From Paenibacillus woosongensis (GTDB lineage: Bacteria > Bacillota > Bacilli > Paenibacillales > Paenibacillaceae), in the NCBI RefSeq assembly GCF_009725165.1, contig NZ_WNZW01000003.1, positions 411,551-475,550 of the forward strand: 64,000 nt of DNA, in the 5' to 3' direction. A model generated the notes under the pieces. It was not told the DNA's origin and made no database searches. It saw nothing but the letters and a program-made list of their open reading frames with translations. Of the stretch, positions 15,256 through 24,200 are shown piece after piece (position 1 is the first letter of the stretch; each line of letters begins with the position of its first letter). The translations under genes and the position numbers were made by a program.

Positions 15256-17631
15256 ATGAAGGAATCTCATGCTACGGAAAGGCGGTTCTTGCTGAAGGGA
15301 TGGAGTTTGTTCTTAGTGGTACTTATGCTGGCTAGTGGTGCCCTATGGCCAGCTTCGAAAGCACAGGCGGCGGAAACTGCGGTTACCTCTATGGATTATT
15401 ATTCACCAGCAGACGGACCGATCATCACCAAATCAGGGGTGGGACAAGCCAGCTACGGATTTGTAATGCCTGTATTCAACGGAGGCTCTGCCACTTGGAA
15501 TGATGTAGCTCATGACGTAGGCGTCAATGTGAAAGTAGGCAGCAACTGGGTAGATATTGATAGTGTCAGCAGCTTTGTCTACAACCAGAACTGGGGACAC
15601 TGGAGTGATGGCGGTTTCACCGGCTACTGGTTCACTCTTTCTTCAACAACCGAGGTTCAGCTGTACTCCAAAGCCAATGGCGTTTCACTTGAATACACGC
15701 TGGTGTTTCAGAACATTAACAAAACCACGATTACAGCGATGACGCCTACCCAAGGGCCGGAGATTACAGCAAGCTTTACGGGTGGAGCCGGCTTCACCTA
15801 TCCTACCTTCAATAACGATCCGGCCGTAACGTATGAAGCCGTAGCGGATGATCTGAAGGTGTATGTGAAGCCTGTAAACAGCAGCACATGGATCGATATC
15901 GACAATAATGCCGCGAGCGGCTGGATCTATGATCGAAACTTCGGTCAATTTACCGAAGGTGGCGGCGGTTACTGGTTTAATGTGACAGAGTCGATCAACG
16001 TCAAGTTGGAATCGAAGACCTCTTTGGTCAACGTCGTGTATACCATCTACTTTAATGATGCCGTAAGGAATTCTTATGTCATCACTCCTTATGAAGGAAC
16101 GACCTTTACGGCAGATACAAGCGGTGCGATCGGCATCCCGCTGCCTAAGATTGACGGAGGCGCGCCAATTGGCACGGAGCTTGATAATTTTGTATATGAG
16201 ATTAACATCAACGGGCAATGGGTTAACTTGGCTGATTCGGGACAGAGTGGATTTTCATATTCCGCTAACGGCTACAACAATATGTCCGACAAGAATCAAT
16301 GGGGCTACTGGTCTGATTACATTTATGGATTATGGTTTCAGCCTATCCAGGAAGATATGCAAATCCGTATCGGCTATCCATTAAACGGACAAAAGGGTGG
16401 CAGCATCGGCAATAATTATGTACACTACACATTTATCGGCAATCCGAATGCTCCTCGTCCAGATGTAAGCGATCATGAGGATATTGCTATCGGAACGCCA
16501 AGCGATCCAGCGGTAGCGGGCATGGATCTGATCTGGCAGGATGAGTTTAATGGAACTGCGCTGGATTCGAGCAAATGGAACTACGAATTGGGCTATTATC
16601 TCAATGATGATCCTGGTACATGGGGTTGGGGCAATGCGGAGCTGCAGCACTACACCGACAGTCCGCAAAACGTATTCGTACAGGACGGTAAGCTGAACCT
16701 CCGTGCTCTGCATGATTCCAAATCTTTCCCGCAAGATCCAAACCGGTATGCGCAATACTCATCTGGCAAAGTTAATACGAAGGATCATTTTAACCTTCAA
16801 TACGGCCGAGTCGACTTCCGTGCCAAACTGCCTACAGGCAATGGAGTATGGCCGGCATTGTGGATGCTCCCGCAAGACAGCCCTTACGGGACATGGGCAG
16901 CATCTGGCGAAATCGATGTCATGGAAGCGAGAGGGCGCTTGCCTGGTATGTCGACAGGCGCTGTACACTTTGGGGGAACATGGCCGGCGAACCGGCATAT
17001 TTCAGGCGAATATAACTTCCCAGAAGGCCAAACTATCGACAATGATTTTCATGTCTATTCCGTCGTTTGGGAAGAGGACAACATCAAATGGTATGTGGAT
17101 GGCAAGTTCTTCTTTAAAGTAACTAATGAACAATGGTATTCGCTAGCTGCACCGAACAATCCGAACGCGCCATTTGACCAGCCATTCTATCTCATTATGA
17201 ATCTGGCGATCGGCGGCAGTTTTGATGGCGGCATTACGCCGGATCCGTCCGATATTCCTGCTACGATGCAAATCGATTATGTGCGGGTATATAAAGAGAA
17301 CGGCGCCGGTAATCCTGGAAGTGGAAATGGAAATGTGCCGGATCCATCCACTCCCATCGTTATCGGCGATGAAGTGCGGGGCCTGAAGAAAACAGGCGAT
17401 GACTTGCTGTTCTATGTGAATGGCGCAACCTTTGCAGATTTGCATTATAAGGTCAATAACGGCGCACAGATGAACGTAGCCATGACCTCGACGGGAAACG
17501 GTAATTTTACTTATCCTTTAAATAATCTGCAGCAGGGGGATACGGTGGAGTACTTCTTCACCTATAACCCGGGGCAAGGGGCTCTGGATACTCCTTGGCT
17601 TACCTATATCCATGGTGAGACTGGTTATTGA
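15256..17631 (+). CDS. secreted GH16 endo-beta-1,3-glucanase (laminarinase) with CBM56
   Basis: A 791-residue exported enzyme that should cleave beta-1,3-glucans of fungal or algal walls. The signal peptide ends near AKAQAAE (residue ~40). Three ~90-residue domains follow; each carries a NWGHWSDGG.., NFGQFTEGGGGYWF or NQWGYWSDYI motif and a WVDID or WVNLA strand. The catalytic GH16 domain starts near residue 420 (MDLIWQDEFNGTALDSSKW) with the active site GEIDVMEARG (Glu552 nucleophile, Asp554, Glu557 acid/base). A Gly/Pro linker leads to a final ~90-residue domain (RGLKKTGDDLLFYVNGATFADLHY) of CBM56 type. ATG 15256 follows AAGGGAG. A cre-like site lies upstream and a terminator downstream. 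Confidence 0.95.
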   Translation: MKESHATERRFLLKGWSLFLVVLMLASGALWPASKAQAAETAVTSMDYYSPADGPIITKSGVGQASYGFVMPVFNGGSATWNDVAHDVGVNVKVGSNWVDIDSVSSFVYNQNWGHWSDGGFTGYWFTLSSTTEVQLYSKANGVSLEYTLVFQNINKTTITAMTPTQGPEITASFTGGAGFTYPTFNNDPAVTYEAVADDLKVYVKPVNSSTWIDIDNNAASGWIYDRNFGQFTEGGGGYWFNVTESINVKLESKTSLVNVVYTIYFNDAVRNSYVITPYEGTTFTADTSGAIGIPLPKIDGGAPIGTELDNFVYEININGQWVNLADSGQSGFSYSANGYNNMSDKNQWGYWSDYIYGLWFQPIQEDMQIRIGYPLNGQKGGSIGNNYVHYTFIGNPNAPRPDVSDHEDIAIGTPSDPAVAGMDLIWQDEFNGTALDSSKWNYELGYYLNDDPGTWGWGNAELQHYTDSPQNVFVQDGKLNLRALHDSKSFPQDPNRYAQYSSGKVNTKDHFNLQYGRVDFRAKLPTGNGVWPALWMLPQDSPYGTWAASGEIDVMEARGRLPGMSTGAVHFGGTWPANRHISGEYNFPEGQTIDNDFHVYSVVWEEDNIKWYVDGKFFFKVTNEQWYSLAAPNNPNAPFDQPFYLIMNLAIGGSFDGGITPDPSDIPATMQIDYVRVYKENGAGNPGSGNGNVPDPSTPIVIGDEVRGLKKTGDDLLFYVNGATFADLHYKVNNGAQMNVAMTSTGNGNFTYPLNNLQQGDTVEYFFTYNPGQGALDTPWLTYIHGETGY

Positions 17632-17667
17632 GGATAAATTTCCTGAATTGTGAATAGTGTAAGAAGG

Positions 17668-17696
17668 CTAGCCGTGAAATATCGGCTAGTTTTTTA
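17668..17696 (+). terminator. terminator of the glucanase gene
   Basis: CTAGCCG / CGGCTAG stem, 8-nt loop, seven-T tail. Confidence 0.85.
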
Positions 17697-17739
17697 TTTG
17701 ATCCGCATATGAGTGATCCGTAAAATAAACATGGTTATT

Positions 17740-17926
17740 TCTAACGGTTGCCACAGTCGTTAATTCGCCGAAAATGAGCTCTTAGGAATTCTAACGGTTG
17801 CCATCCACGTCATTCGGGTCGAAATCATCGCAACGTTAAATAACTTGCTAGAATAGCCGCATATACGACCGTTAGGTTCTCAAATCGTGATTTATCCCCG
17901 AAATAACAGCAATAGCAACCGGTAGA
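17740..17926. repeat. nested-palindrome intergenic element, copy A
   Basis: 187 bp bounded by TCTAACGGTTGCCAC and GCAACCGGTAGA in inverted orientation. A second, inner inverted pair is TCTAACGGTTGCCATCCACG (from about 17794) and ACGACCGTTAGG (about 17868). Copy B (19211-19397) has the same length and about 90% identity by eye. A diverged copy C lies at 35429-35611. No coding capacity. Confidence 0.8.
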
Positions 17927-18212
17927 TAGTGTGAACCATCAGGTTGCAGCCGTCAGGTACGCAACAGTCAGGCGTAGTCGTAAGTATCGTTAACAGGCGG
18001 CAATCTGGCGGTAATCCTTAGGTAGCATCAACTACAAACTAGCTGGCGGTAATGGTAAGGGTAATATCAATGATCAACAGTTATGCGGCGGTCGTAGGTA
18101 CATCAATGATCAACAGCAAGGTGGAAGAAGTTAGGTAACATCAACTATCAACTGTCAGCGGCAACATATAGGTAACAATAACCGATTGGTAATATCAGCC
18201 GTCAAGCGTTAT
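17927..18212. repeat. degenerate ~37-bp tandem repeats, array A (about 7 units)
   Basis: Successive variants of GGCGGTAATCGTTAGGTAAC followed by ATCAACTATCAACAG, e.g. around 18000, 18050, 18085 and 18120. Units diverge and vary in length. The array directly follows element copy A and leads into the amidase fragment. Array B at 19398-19592 has about 5 units in the same context. Confidence 0.7.
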
Positions 18213-18415
18213 GGTTAGTATGCTGATGTGCGGACTTATAAAGAAGCGTTTTCTAGAGATCGGCAAGGGAGAACAAATCGTGTTTCCGTCCCTTGGAAGA
18301 CATGATTTGCACACCTAAAGGCAATCCTGTCTCGGTCAGAAATACCGCAACACTCATGGCCGGTGAACCTGTCAGGTAAGCCAACTGCTTAAACGCTATA
18401 CATTCCAGACTTGGT
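18213..18415 (-). pseudogene. 3' fragment of an amidase gene (duplicated)
   Basis: The minus strand encodes QLAYLTGSPAMSVAVFLTETG and LGVQIMSSKGRKHDLFSLADL, nearly identical to the C terminus of the intact amidase at 19593-21074. Relative to that gene a single-base deletion (TAGAAG to TAGAG near 18255) puts a stop after FSLADL. Nothing upstream of the homologous ~68 codons is present; similarity ends near 18415 at CAGACTTGG. This is a truncated copy created by the same segmental duplication as the repeats 17740-18212. Confidence 0.85.
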
Positions 18416-18424
18416 GAAAAGGGA

Positions 18425-18453
18425 TTGCTTGACGTTGCCAGGTATAGTACAAT
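18425..18453 (+). promoter_or_regulatory. promoter of the nuclease-like gene
   Basis: TTGCTT (18425-18430), 17-bp spacer, TACAAT (18448-18453). It starts immediately after the amidase homology ends, and a terminator-like hairpin follows about 25 bp after the predicted start site. Confidence 0.55.
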
Positions 18454-18481
18454 GAGTGCAAAATCACGGTGTGAAGTACAT

Positions 18482-18535
18482 ACCGCTTTAATACGATGCA
18501 GAAAATGCATAGTCGTATTAGAGCGGTTTTTCGTT
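18482..18535 (+). terminator. leader terminator (possible attenuator) before the 18568 gene
   Basis: 15-bp stem ACCGCTTTAATACGA / TCGTATTAGAGCGGT with one G-U pair, further extended by TGCA/TGCA inside the loop, then TTTTTCGTTTT. It lies between the promoter at 18425-18453 and the gene start, so it could attenuate that gene; no competing antiterminator was identified. Confidence 0.65.
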
Positions 18536-18567
18536 TTGACTTAATGCGAAGGAAGGAGGTGAGCACG

Positions 18568-19215
18568 TTGTTTGATGAAATTTATGAGAACTGGTTGGCG
18601 AGGCATATAGCCGAAGAGGATAATCCGAGAAGACGTGGACTTTTGAAAAAAGGGCTAAGCCACGGAACCGTTACATTTCTGCGTTCGATATGGTTTCCTG
18701 TGATTGGCAACTTGAACGATCTGCATCCTGAGTATGAAGTCCGCGATTTTATTAATCGGTACCGTTATCTTGATCTAGCCTATATGCCCGGTGGCGCAAA
18801 AGGATGCATCGAGATTCACGATTATCGCAGTCACGCCAGGGACGTTGAGGTTGAGCGTTTCAAAGATTTATGTATGAAGCAATCGATGCTGGTGCTTGAT
18901 GATTGGTCCTTTTTGCCGATAGCCTACCTGTCCATTCGTGACGATCCCGGGCTGTGCAAACAATTGGTGCTATCTTTCGTCCGGAAATTTTTATCGATAG
19001 ATGTAACATTAGGTTTGAACTGGGCAGAAAAAGAAACGCTACGGTTTGCACGCAGATTGATGCGCGTATTCGAAGCTCGCGAGCTAGCCGCTCATCTGGC
19101 TCTGTCTGAGAATCGCACTAGAGTTATTCTACGTTCACTTGTGGCCAAGAACTTGCTCACTGTCGCTAGCGGAAATTTGAGATATCGCACTTATCGTTTA
19201 AGCCAGAATTTCTAA
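18568..19215 (+). CDS. unknown protein with nuclease-like N domain and C-terminal winged helix
   Basis: A 215-residue protein. The N-terminal ~150 residues contain RYLDLAYMPGGAKGCIEIHDY: Asp69 on one strand and Glu82-Ile-His84 on the next, reminiscent of the PD-(D/E)xK endonuclease core with the Lys replaced by His. The C terminus (ELAAHLALSENRTRVILRSLVAKNLLTVASGNLRYRTYRL) reads as a winged helix-turn-helix. TTG 18568 follows AAGGAGGTG at ideal spacing; longer in-frame starts lie in the leader hairpin. Its TAA stop is supplied by the first bases of repeat element copy B. The gene is flanked by two direct copies of the repeat-plus-amidase-end segment. Regulator or DNA-processing role is inferred only. 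Confidence 0.75.
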   Translation: MFDEIYENWLARHIAEEDNPRRRGLLKKGLSHGTVTFLRSIWFPVIGNLNDLHPEYEVRDFINRYRYLDLAYMPGGAKGCIEIHDYRSHARDVEVERFKDLCMKQSMLVLDDWSFLPIAYLSIRDDPGLCKQLVLSFVRKFLSIDVTLGLNWAEKETLRFARRLMRVFEARELAAHLALSENRTRVILRSLVAKNLLTVASGNLRYRTYRLSQNF

Positions 19216-19397
19216 CGGTTGCCACAGTCGTTAATCCGCCGAAAATGAGCTTTTAGGAATTCTAACGGTTGTCATCCACGTTATTCGGGTCGAAATCATC
19301 GCAACGTTAAATAACTTGCTAGAATAGCCGCATATACAACCGTTAGATTCTTAAATTGTGATTCATCCGCGAAATAACAGCGATAGCAACCGTTAGA
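19211..19397. repeat. nested-palindrome intergenic element, copy B
   Basis: 187 bp, same length and nearly the same sequence as copy A: TCTAACGGTTGCCAC at the left end, GCAACCGTTAGA at the right, with inner TCTAACGGTTGTCATCCACG and ACAACCGTTAGA. It begins two bases before the stop codon of the preceding gene. Confidence 0.8.
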
Positions 19398-19592
19398 TAG
19401 TGAGAACCATCAGGCGGCAGCCGTTAGGTACGCAACAGTCAGGCGGCAGTCGTGGGTAGCATCAATGATCAATAGTCATACGTCAATCGCTAGGTAGCCA
19501 ACTGCCAACTATCTGATGGTAATCGTTAGGTAACACCAACTACCAGCTATTAACGGGAACCGCTAGGTAACATCAACCGTCAAGCGTTATGG
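19398..19592. repeat. degenerate ~37-bp tandem repeats, array B (about 5 units)
   Basis: Variants of GGTAATCGTTAGGTAACACC plus AACTACCAGCTA repeat between copy B and the amidase stop codon. Compared with array A it has about two fewer units, showing copy-number change after duplication. Confidence 0.7.
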
Positions 19593-21074
19593 TTAGAATG
19601 CTGATGCGCGGACCCATAAAGAAGAGTTTTCTAGAAGATGGGCAAGGGAGAACAAGTCATGTTCCCGCCCCTTAGAAGACATGATCTGCACACCTAGAGG
19701 GAGTCCTGCCCCGGTTAGAAATACCGGAACGCTCATGGCCGGTGTCCCTGTCAGGTTAGCCAGCTGCGTGAACGGTGTATATGTCAGACTTGGTTCGAAC
19801 ATGTCATAAATGAGTTCCTGCTGTTTTTCTTTTGAAAGCCCGCTCACAGTAAGCAGATGCTGGATCTGTTCCGGACCTGGCGTTAACTCGCCGACACGAG
19901 GGGCAGGGAAGGCTGTAGTCGGTGTAATATAGAAATCATACCGATCCCAAATTATACTCATTTGAGCAGCAGCTGCGTCCCAATCAGCAAGACTGAGCGC
20001 ATACTCAGCGGCCGACAGCTTGCGTCCGGCTTCCAGCAGCACCCAGCCTTCAATTTCGATATCTTCCGATGTAATTGCTCTTCCGAGTGAGCGCTCGATA
20101 TTCAGCGCCATGGCAGCCATTTCGCCGCAGTTCATCCTGTAGTAATTTTCCATCAGCTGTACACCGTTGACCGGGCTTAATTTCTCTTCAATAAAATGAC
20201 CCTCTGCTTCCAGAAACTTCACTAATCGCAGCACGGCTTGTTTCGCCTCGTCACTGACCTCAGTGCCTACAGGAGAATCGGTAGTGTAGGCAATACGATA
20301 TGTTCTGTCTTCATTCCGGTACATATCCTCGAGATATTTCCCCGGATACAAGGGAGCCTGAAATGCAGCTTCATTCTGCAGCACCTGCAGCACATCAAGC
20401 AGCGCTGCGCTGTCTCGAACTGTCTTGGATAATGCAAAATCAATTGAGGCGCCTTGCCATTGTCGGCCGACACCGGGACCAACCGGAGTCCGGCCGCGTG
20501 TCGGCTTAAGTCCAAATAGGCCGCTAAATGAAGCCGGTATACGAATGGATCCGCCACCGTCGCTTGCACCTGCGACCGGGACCATACCGGAAGCGACAGC
20601 AGCTGCGGTGCCTCCGCTGGAACCTCCAGGTGAATGGAGAGGATTCCATGGGTTGCGTGTAGGGCCGTTCAATTGCGGCTCTGTTATGTTTTTCAGTCCG
20701 AACTCGGGGGTATTGGTATGCCCAAGGGGAATAAACCCGGCTTTGCGCAGTTTGGCGACAAAATGGGAATCCGAATGGGCTTTATGATGCCGGAACAATC
20801 TAGAGCCAGAGGTCAGAGGTTCACCGCCGATGGCTTGGGAAATATCTTTGAGCAGAATAGGTACGCCCGCAAACGGCTGTTCGCCGATACTGACTTGTCC
20901 AGCTTCGTGGATCGCCGCCTCATAACGAGTATGCACGACCGCGTTCAGTTCGGGATTGTGCTGATTGATTTGTTCCATAGCAGCATGTACGAGCTCGATC
21001 GGAGAAATTTCTTTATTTCGAACCAACTGGGCGAGCCCTACAGCGTCATAGGACGTATAAGGGAAGACTGACAT
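19593..21074 (-). CDS. amidase-signature family hydrolase
   Basis: A 493-residue amidase that hydrolyses a carboxamide, probably in the cytoplasm. The Ser-cisSer-Lys triad is clear: Lys76 in VPILLKDISQ, cis-Ser152 in SPGGSSGGTAAAVASG and nucleophile Ser176 in SDGGGSIRIPASFSGLFGLKPTRGR. Length and order match AmiE-type aliphatic/aryl amidases rather than GatA, which would sit with gatC and gatB. ATG start at 21074 follows AAGGAG on the minus strand. It is single. Its last ~68 codons are duplicated as a dead fragment at 18213-18415. The substrate is unknown. Confidence 0.92.
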   Translation of the reverse strand: MSVFPYTSYDAVGLAQLVRNKEISPIELVHAAMEQINQHNPELNAVVHTRYEAAIHEAGQVSIGEQPFAGVPILLKDISQAIGGEPLTSGSRLFRHHKAHSDSHFVAKLRKAGFIPLGHTNTPEFGLKNITEPQLNGPTRNPWNPLHSPGGSSGGTAAAVASGMVPVAGASDGGGSIRIPASFSGLFGLKPTRGRTPVGPGVGRQWQGASIDFALSKTVRDSAALLDVLQVLQNEAAFQAPLYPGKYLEDMYRNEDRTYRIAYTTDSPVGTEVSDEAKQAVLRLVKFLEAEGHFIEEKLSPVNGVQLMENYYRMNCGEMAAMALNIERSLGRAITSEDIEIEGWVLLEAGRKLSAAEYALSLADWDAAAAQMSIIWDRYDFYITPTTAFPAPRVGELTPGPEQIQHLLTVSGLSKEKQQELIYDMFEPSLTYTPFTQLANLTGTPAMSVPVFLTGAGLPLGVQIMSSKGREHDLFSLAHLLENSSLWVRASAF

Positions 21075-21256
21075 TCTAAAAATCTCCTTTCCGTGACTCC
21101 TACGGGAGCAGCCTTAGGTATCACAGCAAATACTTATCGACCGCTGATCGGCCATGTTTGTTATAGTATATTATGGGGTGGCTCCTGCTTCAATGTCTTC
21201 GTGTTAAAGGGCTATTTCGTAGCACTCGCATGAGCAGCAAAGGAGAGGAAAGTTTC

Positions 21257-24200
21257 TTGATCAATGTTTTGGCAAAGTCGCCAATGAAAAAAAGCCATAT
21301 TATGATATTCATAGGATTATTGCTCGTTATTTTATCCGGCCTGCGATTTTTTTGGATGGATTTTTTCTCTGATCAAAAACAGGTGTCCATTCAGCAGGGG
21401 CAATTGGATTTGCGTGATTGGGATGCAAAAGAGGGTGAAGTTCTTTTACTGGATGGAGAATGGGAGTTTTATCCCTATCAGTGGTTGATGGATGGCAGGC
21501 CGCTCCAAGGAATAAGTGAAATCAAACCTGGGTTTATTCAGGTTCCGGGAGGCTGGAATGAAGCTCTAGATGCTGACAGGCCAACCGCATATGGATATGC
21601 ATCATATCGATTGCGTCTTTATGTAAATCCGGAAGAGGATATGAATTATAGCATTCGCGTGCCTAGCGTGCGTACGTCATCAGAATTATACATCAATGGC
21701 CGTTTGATTGCTCAATCCGGGCAGGTGTCGGAGACGAAGGATGGCTATATTGCCAAAAACCTGCCTTATTCCACAACTTTTACGGCAGACGAAAACGGCG
21801 TAATCGATTTGGTAATTCAGGCGGCCAATTATGTAGACAGCCGGGGCAGCGGCATTGTCCGATCCGTCAAATTTGGTTCAGAAGAAACAATCATAAAGGA
21901 GATGAAAGTCTCCATTTCTATGCAGCTTCTGGCGGCTGTTATATTTCTAATGCATTCTGTCTATGCGCTGATTTTGTTTGTGCTGGGAAATAAGGAGAAG
22001 AGGCTGCTTTATTTTTCTTTGGTGACGTTATCCATAACACTTACTAGTGTATTAAGCAATGATGAGAAGCTGTTCCACCAATTATTTTACATAGGCAGTG
22101 ATTGGGATTTCCGGTTATCTAATGTTGCTCTAGTTATTGGAACCTATGCTTTGCTGGAGTGTACGGGTCATCGCGAACTCCCTTACTGGAGAAGGATGTA
22201 CCCTGGATACAAGGTTATAAGTATCGGAACTGCTGGAATCACGCTGTTTTTAAACCCGCATCAGGTGATTATGCTCTTCCCGGTATATTATCTATTAGGC
22301 GGCATTGCTGCCGGGATCACGATGATTGCCATCTTTAATAAAGCCATCAAAGATAAGAAGGGCAGTGTGCTGCTGCTTTTATCCATTATTGTACTGGTGC
22401 ATCATTTTGTTTGGTTGTTGATTTGGCGGGAAAGCGGCTTGAGCCTTGTCTACTATCCGTTTGACCTGATACTGTCGATGGGTTGCTTGGCCTCTGTATG
22501 GTTTAAGGATTATTTTATCATGCATGCGAACACAAAGGAGCTCGCCGCAACCTTGCAAAGAATGAATGACCATAAGGATCAATTTCTCGCCAATACTTCA
22601 CATGAATTTAAAAATCCGTTACATAGCATGCTTAACATGTCGCAATCGGTCCTAAAAAGGGAACGGCATCTCATGCAGGAAAGGAGTATTAAAGAGCTTG
22701 AAACGATTTTATCTGTAGGGCGCCGGCTGACCTTGATATTAAACGATTTGATTGACGTGATGAGTTTGCGGGATGGCCATCCGCGTCTTCAGAAAAAAAC
22801 GATACGCATTCAGCCGATCGTGACCGGAGTTCTGGATATGCTGCAATTTAACGTGGAAGTAAAATCCGTAAAAATCGCAAATCAAATTCCTGATGATTTT
22901 CCGCCCGTCATTGCAGATGAGAACCGGATCATTCAAGTCGTCTTCAATTTACTTCATAATGCTGTGAAATATACGAATGAAGGAGCAATTACAATTCAAG
23001 CTTATGCCAGGGACGGGAGAGCTTATATTGCTATTACCGATACCGGGATCGGAATGGATGAGGAGATGATGAAGCGCCTATTCCGTCCGTATGAGCAGGC
23101 GGGAACGAACGAGACGTTGATCGAAGGCGGCTTTGGATTAGGCTTAAGTATAAGCAAACAGCTGGTGGAGCTGCATGGTGGCGCGCTGGATGTGTCTTCC
23201 GTTCTAGGAGAAGGCTCAATATTTACATTTTCATTAGAACTGGCAAGTTTGCATTTAGAGGAAAAGGACACAACACCTCAATCCTTCGAGCAGCCGGCAT
23301 TACCATATACCCCGGTACAGGAAGTTTCGGCCGCTCTGGACGAAACGGATTTGCCGCCTGCTGCGCAGCAATCAGCTTTTCTAGAAATCAATCATAATCG
23401 GCCAATCATACTTATTGTGGATGATGATCCGGTCAACCTTCAAGTGCTTGAAGCGATACTGCCCCAGGATGAATATGAATCAGTGATGGTAACCAGCGGT
23501 AAAGAAGCACTGGTTATGCTGGATACTAGGGAGTGGGACCTGGTCATCTCTGATATTATGATGCCCCAGATGTCGGGTTATGAGCTAACGCGAATAATCC
23601 GCGAGCGCTTCACACTTACAGAACTTCCTGTGCTGCTGCTAACGGCAAGAAGCCAGCCCAAAGACATTCAAAGCGGTTTTATAGCAGGAGCTAATGATTA
23701 TGTGGCAAAGCCGGTAGAACCCATGGAGCTCAGATCACGTATAGAGGCGCTGGCTACGATAAAGCAAGTCGTTAAGGAGCAATTGCGGTTAGAGGCTTCC
23801 TGGCTGCAAGCGCAAATTCAGCCTCATTTTCTATTTAATGCGTTAAATGCTATAGCCGCTTTAAGTGATGTTAATTTGGACAAGATGCGTGCTTTGCTTG
23901 AAGAGTTCAGCCATTTTTTGAGGCATAAATTCAGTTTTCAAAATATGAATGGGCTTGTCCCGATCGAAGAGGAGCTCAGTCTAGTACGTTCCTACCTGTA
24001 TATTGAAAAGGTCCGGTTTGATGACAGGCTAGAGGTGGTTTGGGAGACCAATGACTATGAGGAGTTGAAGGTTCCGTTTCTATCGATCCAGCCCCTAGTT
24101 GAAAATGCGATCATCCATGGGATTATGAAGCGTGCTCGCGGCGGGAAGATCTTAATTCGGATTTTCGTCTATCATGAGCATGCAGAGATCACTGTGGAGG

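Noticed and set aside
17927..18212. Tandem repeats as a CRISPR array
   Set aside because: Units diverge throughout and there is no conserved repeat with unique spacers; no cas genes are nearby.
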